A program made the translations under genes and the position numbers. A DNA stretch of 64,000 nucleotides from Thermogemmatispora tikiterensis (GTDB lineage Bacteria > Chloroflexota > Ktedonobacteria > Ktedonobacterales > Ktedonobacteraceae): positions 2,152,259-2,216,258 of the forward strand of contig NZ_MCIF01000002.1 of the NCBI RefSeq assembly GCF_003268475.1. Direction: 5' to 3'. How positions within the stretch are numbered: position 1 is the first letter of the stretch; the number at the start of each line of letters is the position of its first letter. Below, piece by piece: positions 63,765 to 64,000 of the stretch. The notes under the pieces were generated by a model, which was not told where the DNA came from, did not search any database, and saw nothing but the letters and a program-made list of their open reading frames with translations.

Positions 63765-64000
63765 CTACTCCCAACGGAAAGTCCTGATGGCCACCGCCAG
63801 GATGAGAATCATCCAGACCAGCAGTGTCAGCAGGGCTGTGCCGGGGAAAGGAGCGCCGGCAGTCAGAGCAGCCTGCAGCGACTGAGTGAAGGCCGCAGCT
63901 GGCAGATACTGAGCCAGAGCTGCCAGGGGAGCTGGTAGGTGGTCAAGGGGCAGAATACCGCCCCCAATGAGCAGAAAGAGCAGATAGAGACCGTTGGCTA
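63765..64000 (-). CDS. ABC-2 transporter permease, C-terminal fragment
   Basis: Reading in from the window edge, the minus strand encodes about 78 residues ending in a TAG at 63765: hydrophobic GLYLLFLLIGGGILPL, a loop LAQYLPAAAFTQSLQAAL, then the last helix LLTLLVWMILILAVAIRTFRWE. The pattern of PAA-x-x-S-L-x-x-AL followed by a terminal helix and FRWE fits ABC-2 exporter permeases of the YhfI/DrrB kind. The N-terminal part and the ATPase gene lie beyond the window. Confidence 0.75.
   Translation of the reverse strand, partial: ANGLYLLFLLIGGGILPLDHLPAPLAALAQYLPAAAFTQSLQAALTAGAPFPGTALLTLLVWMILILAVAIRTFRWE

Overview
The window comes from a GC-rich bacterium, most likely a member of the Chloroflexota class Ktedonobacteria and plausibly a thermophile near Thermogemmatispora. 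This is inferred from gene style: XRE-HTH regulators with long helical-repeat tails, a DUF4388 protein, MglA and roadblock genes, a VKOR-type oxidase, and a Ser/Thr kinase with an extracellular domain. No rRNA or marker phylogeny is available here. Coding density is high. I see no prophage, no CRISPR array and no intact insertion sequence. Three tRNA genes are present: Glu-TTC, Ser-TGA and Arg-CCG.

Layout. 0-5 kb: acyl-CoA dehydrogenase, tRNA-dihydrouridine synthase, and three queuosine-precursor genes (queC, a YhhQ-type transporter, queF). 5.6-8.3 kb: a large ClpC-like AAA+ ATPase. 8.5-14.8 kb: a phosphate-starvation operon (pstS, pstC, pstA, two pstB genes, a small interposed gene, a PhoB-like regulator) behind an array of five TTAA-centred repeats. 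14.8-21.7 kb: PhzF-like, VKOR-like and hypothetical genes, tRNA-Glu, moeA, an enhancer-binding-protein-like regulator and a DUF4388 protein. 22-30.5 kb: tRNA-Ser beside a degenerate seryl-tRNA-synthetase paralogue, DUF402, HAD, EamA and DUF429 genes, an MglA/roadblock module and an amidase. 30.6-38.3 kb: guaB with a long structured leader, an amino-acid permease, a two-HTH regulator and an ABC exporter pair.

38.8-48.1 kb is a co-directional purine-catabolic locus: adenine deaminase, a xanthine-dehydrogenase FAD subunit, a fused 2Fe-2S/molybdopterin subunit, an FMN hydroxy-acid oxidase, a threonine-synthase-like protein without its Schiff-base lysine, and a carbamate-kinase-like protein with altered active-site motifs. 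48.4-54.0 kb holds a LysM-like membrane protein, a TPR gene and an AAA ATPase gene split by a 34-bp tandem duplication, a TPR membrane protein and a receptor-type Ser/Thr kinase. 54.3-64 kb: small genes, a decayed membrane-protein gene, a degenerate tyrosine-recombinase-like gene, comEC and comEA, tRNA-Arg, hsp20, and the C-terminus of an ABC-2 permease.

A recurring theme is proteins of well-known enzyme families whose catalytic residues are replaced while the reading frame stays intact: the SerRS-like, ThrC-like, carbamate-kinase-like, tyrosine-recombinase-like and ComEC nuclease-like domains, the second AAA module of the ClpC homologue, and the GAFTGA loop of the enhancer-binding-protein homologue. 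These, the split TPR-AAA gene, and the guaB and ade leaders are the best leads for new biology.
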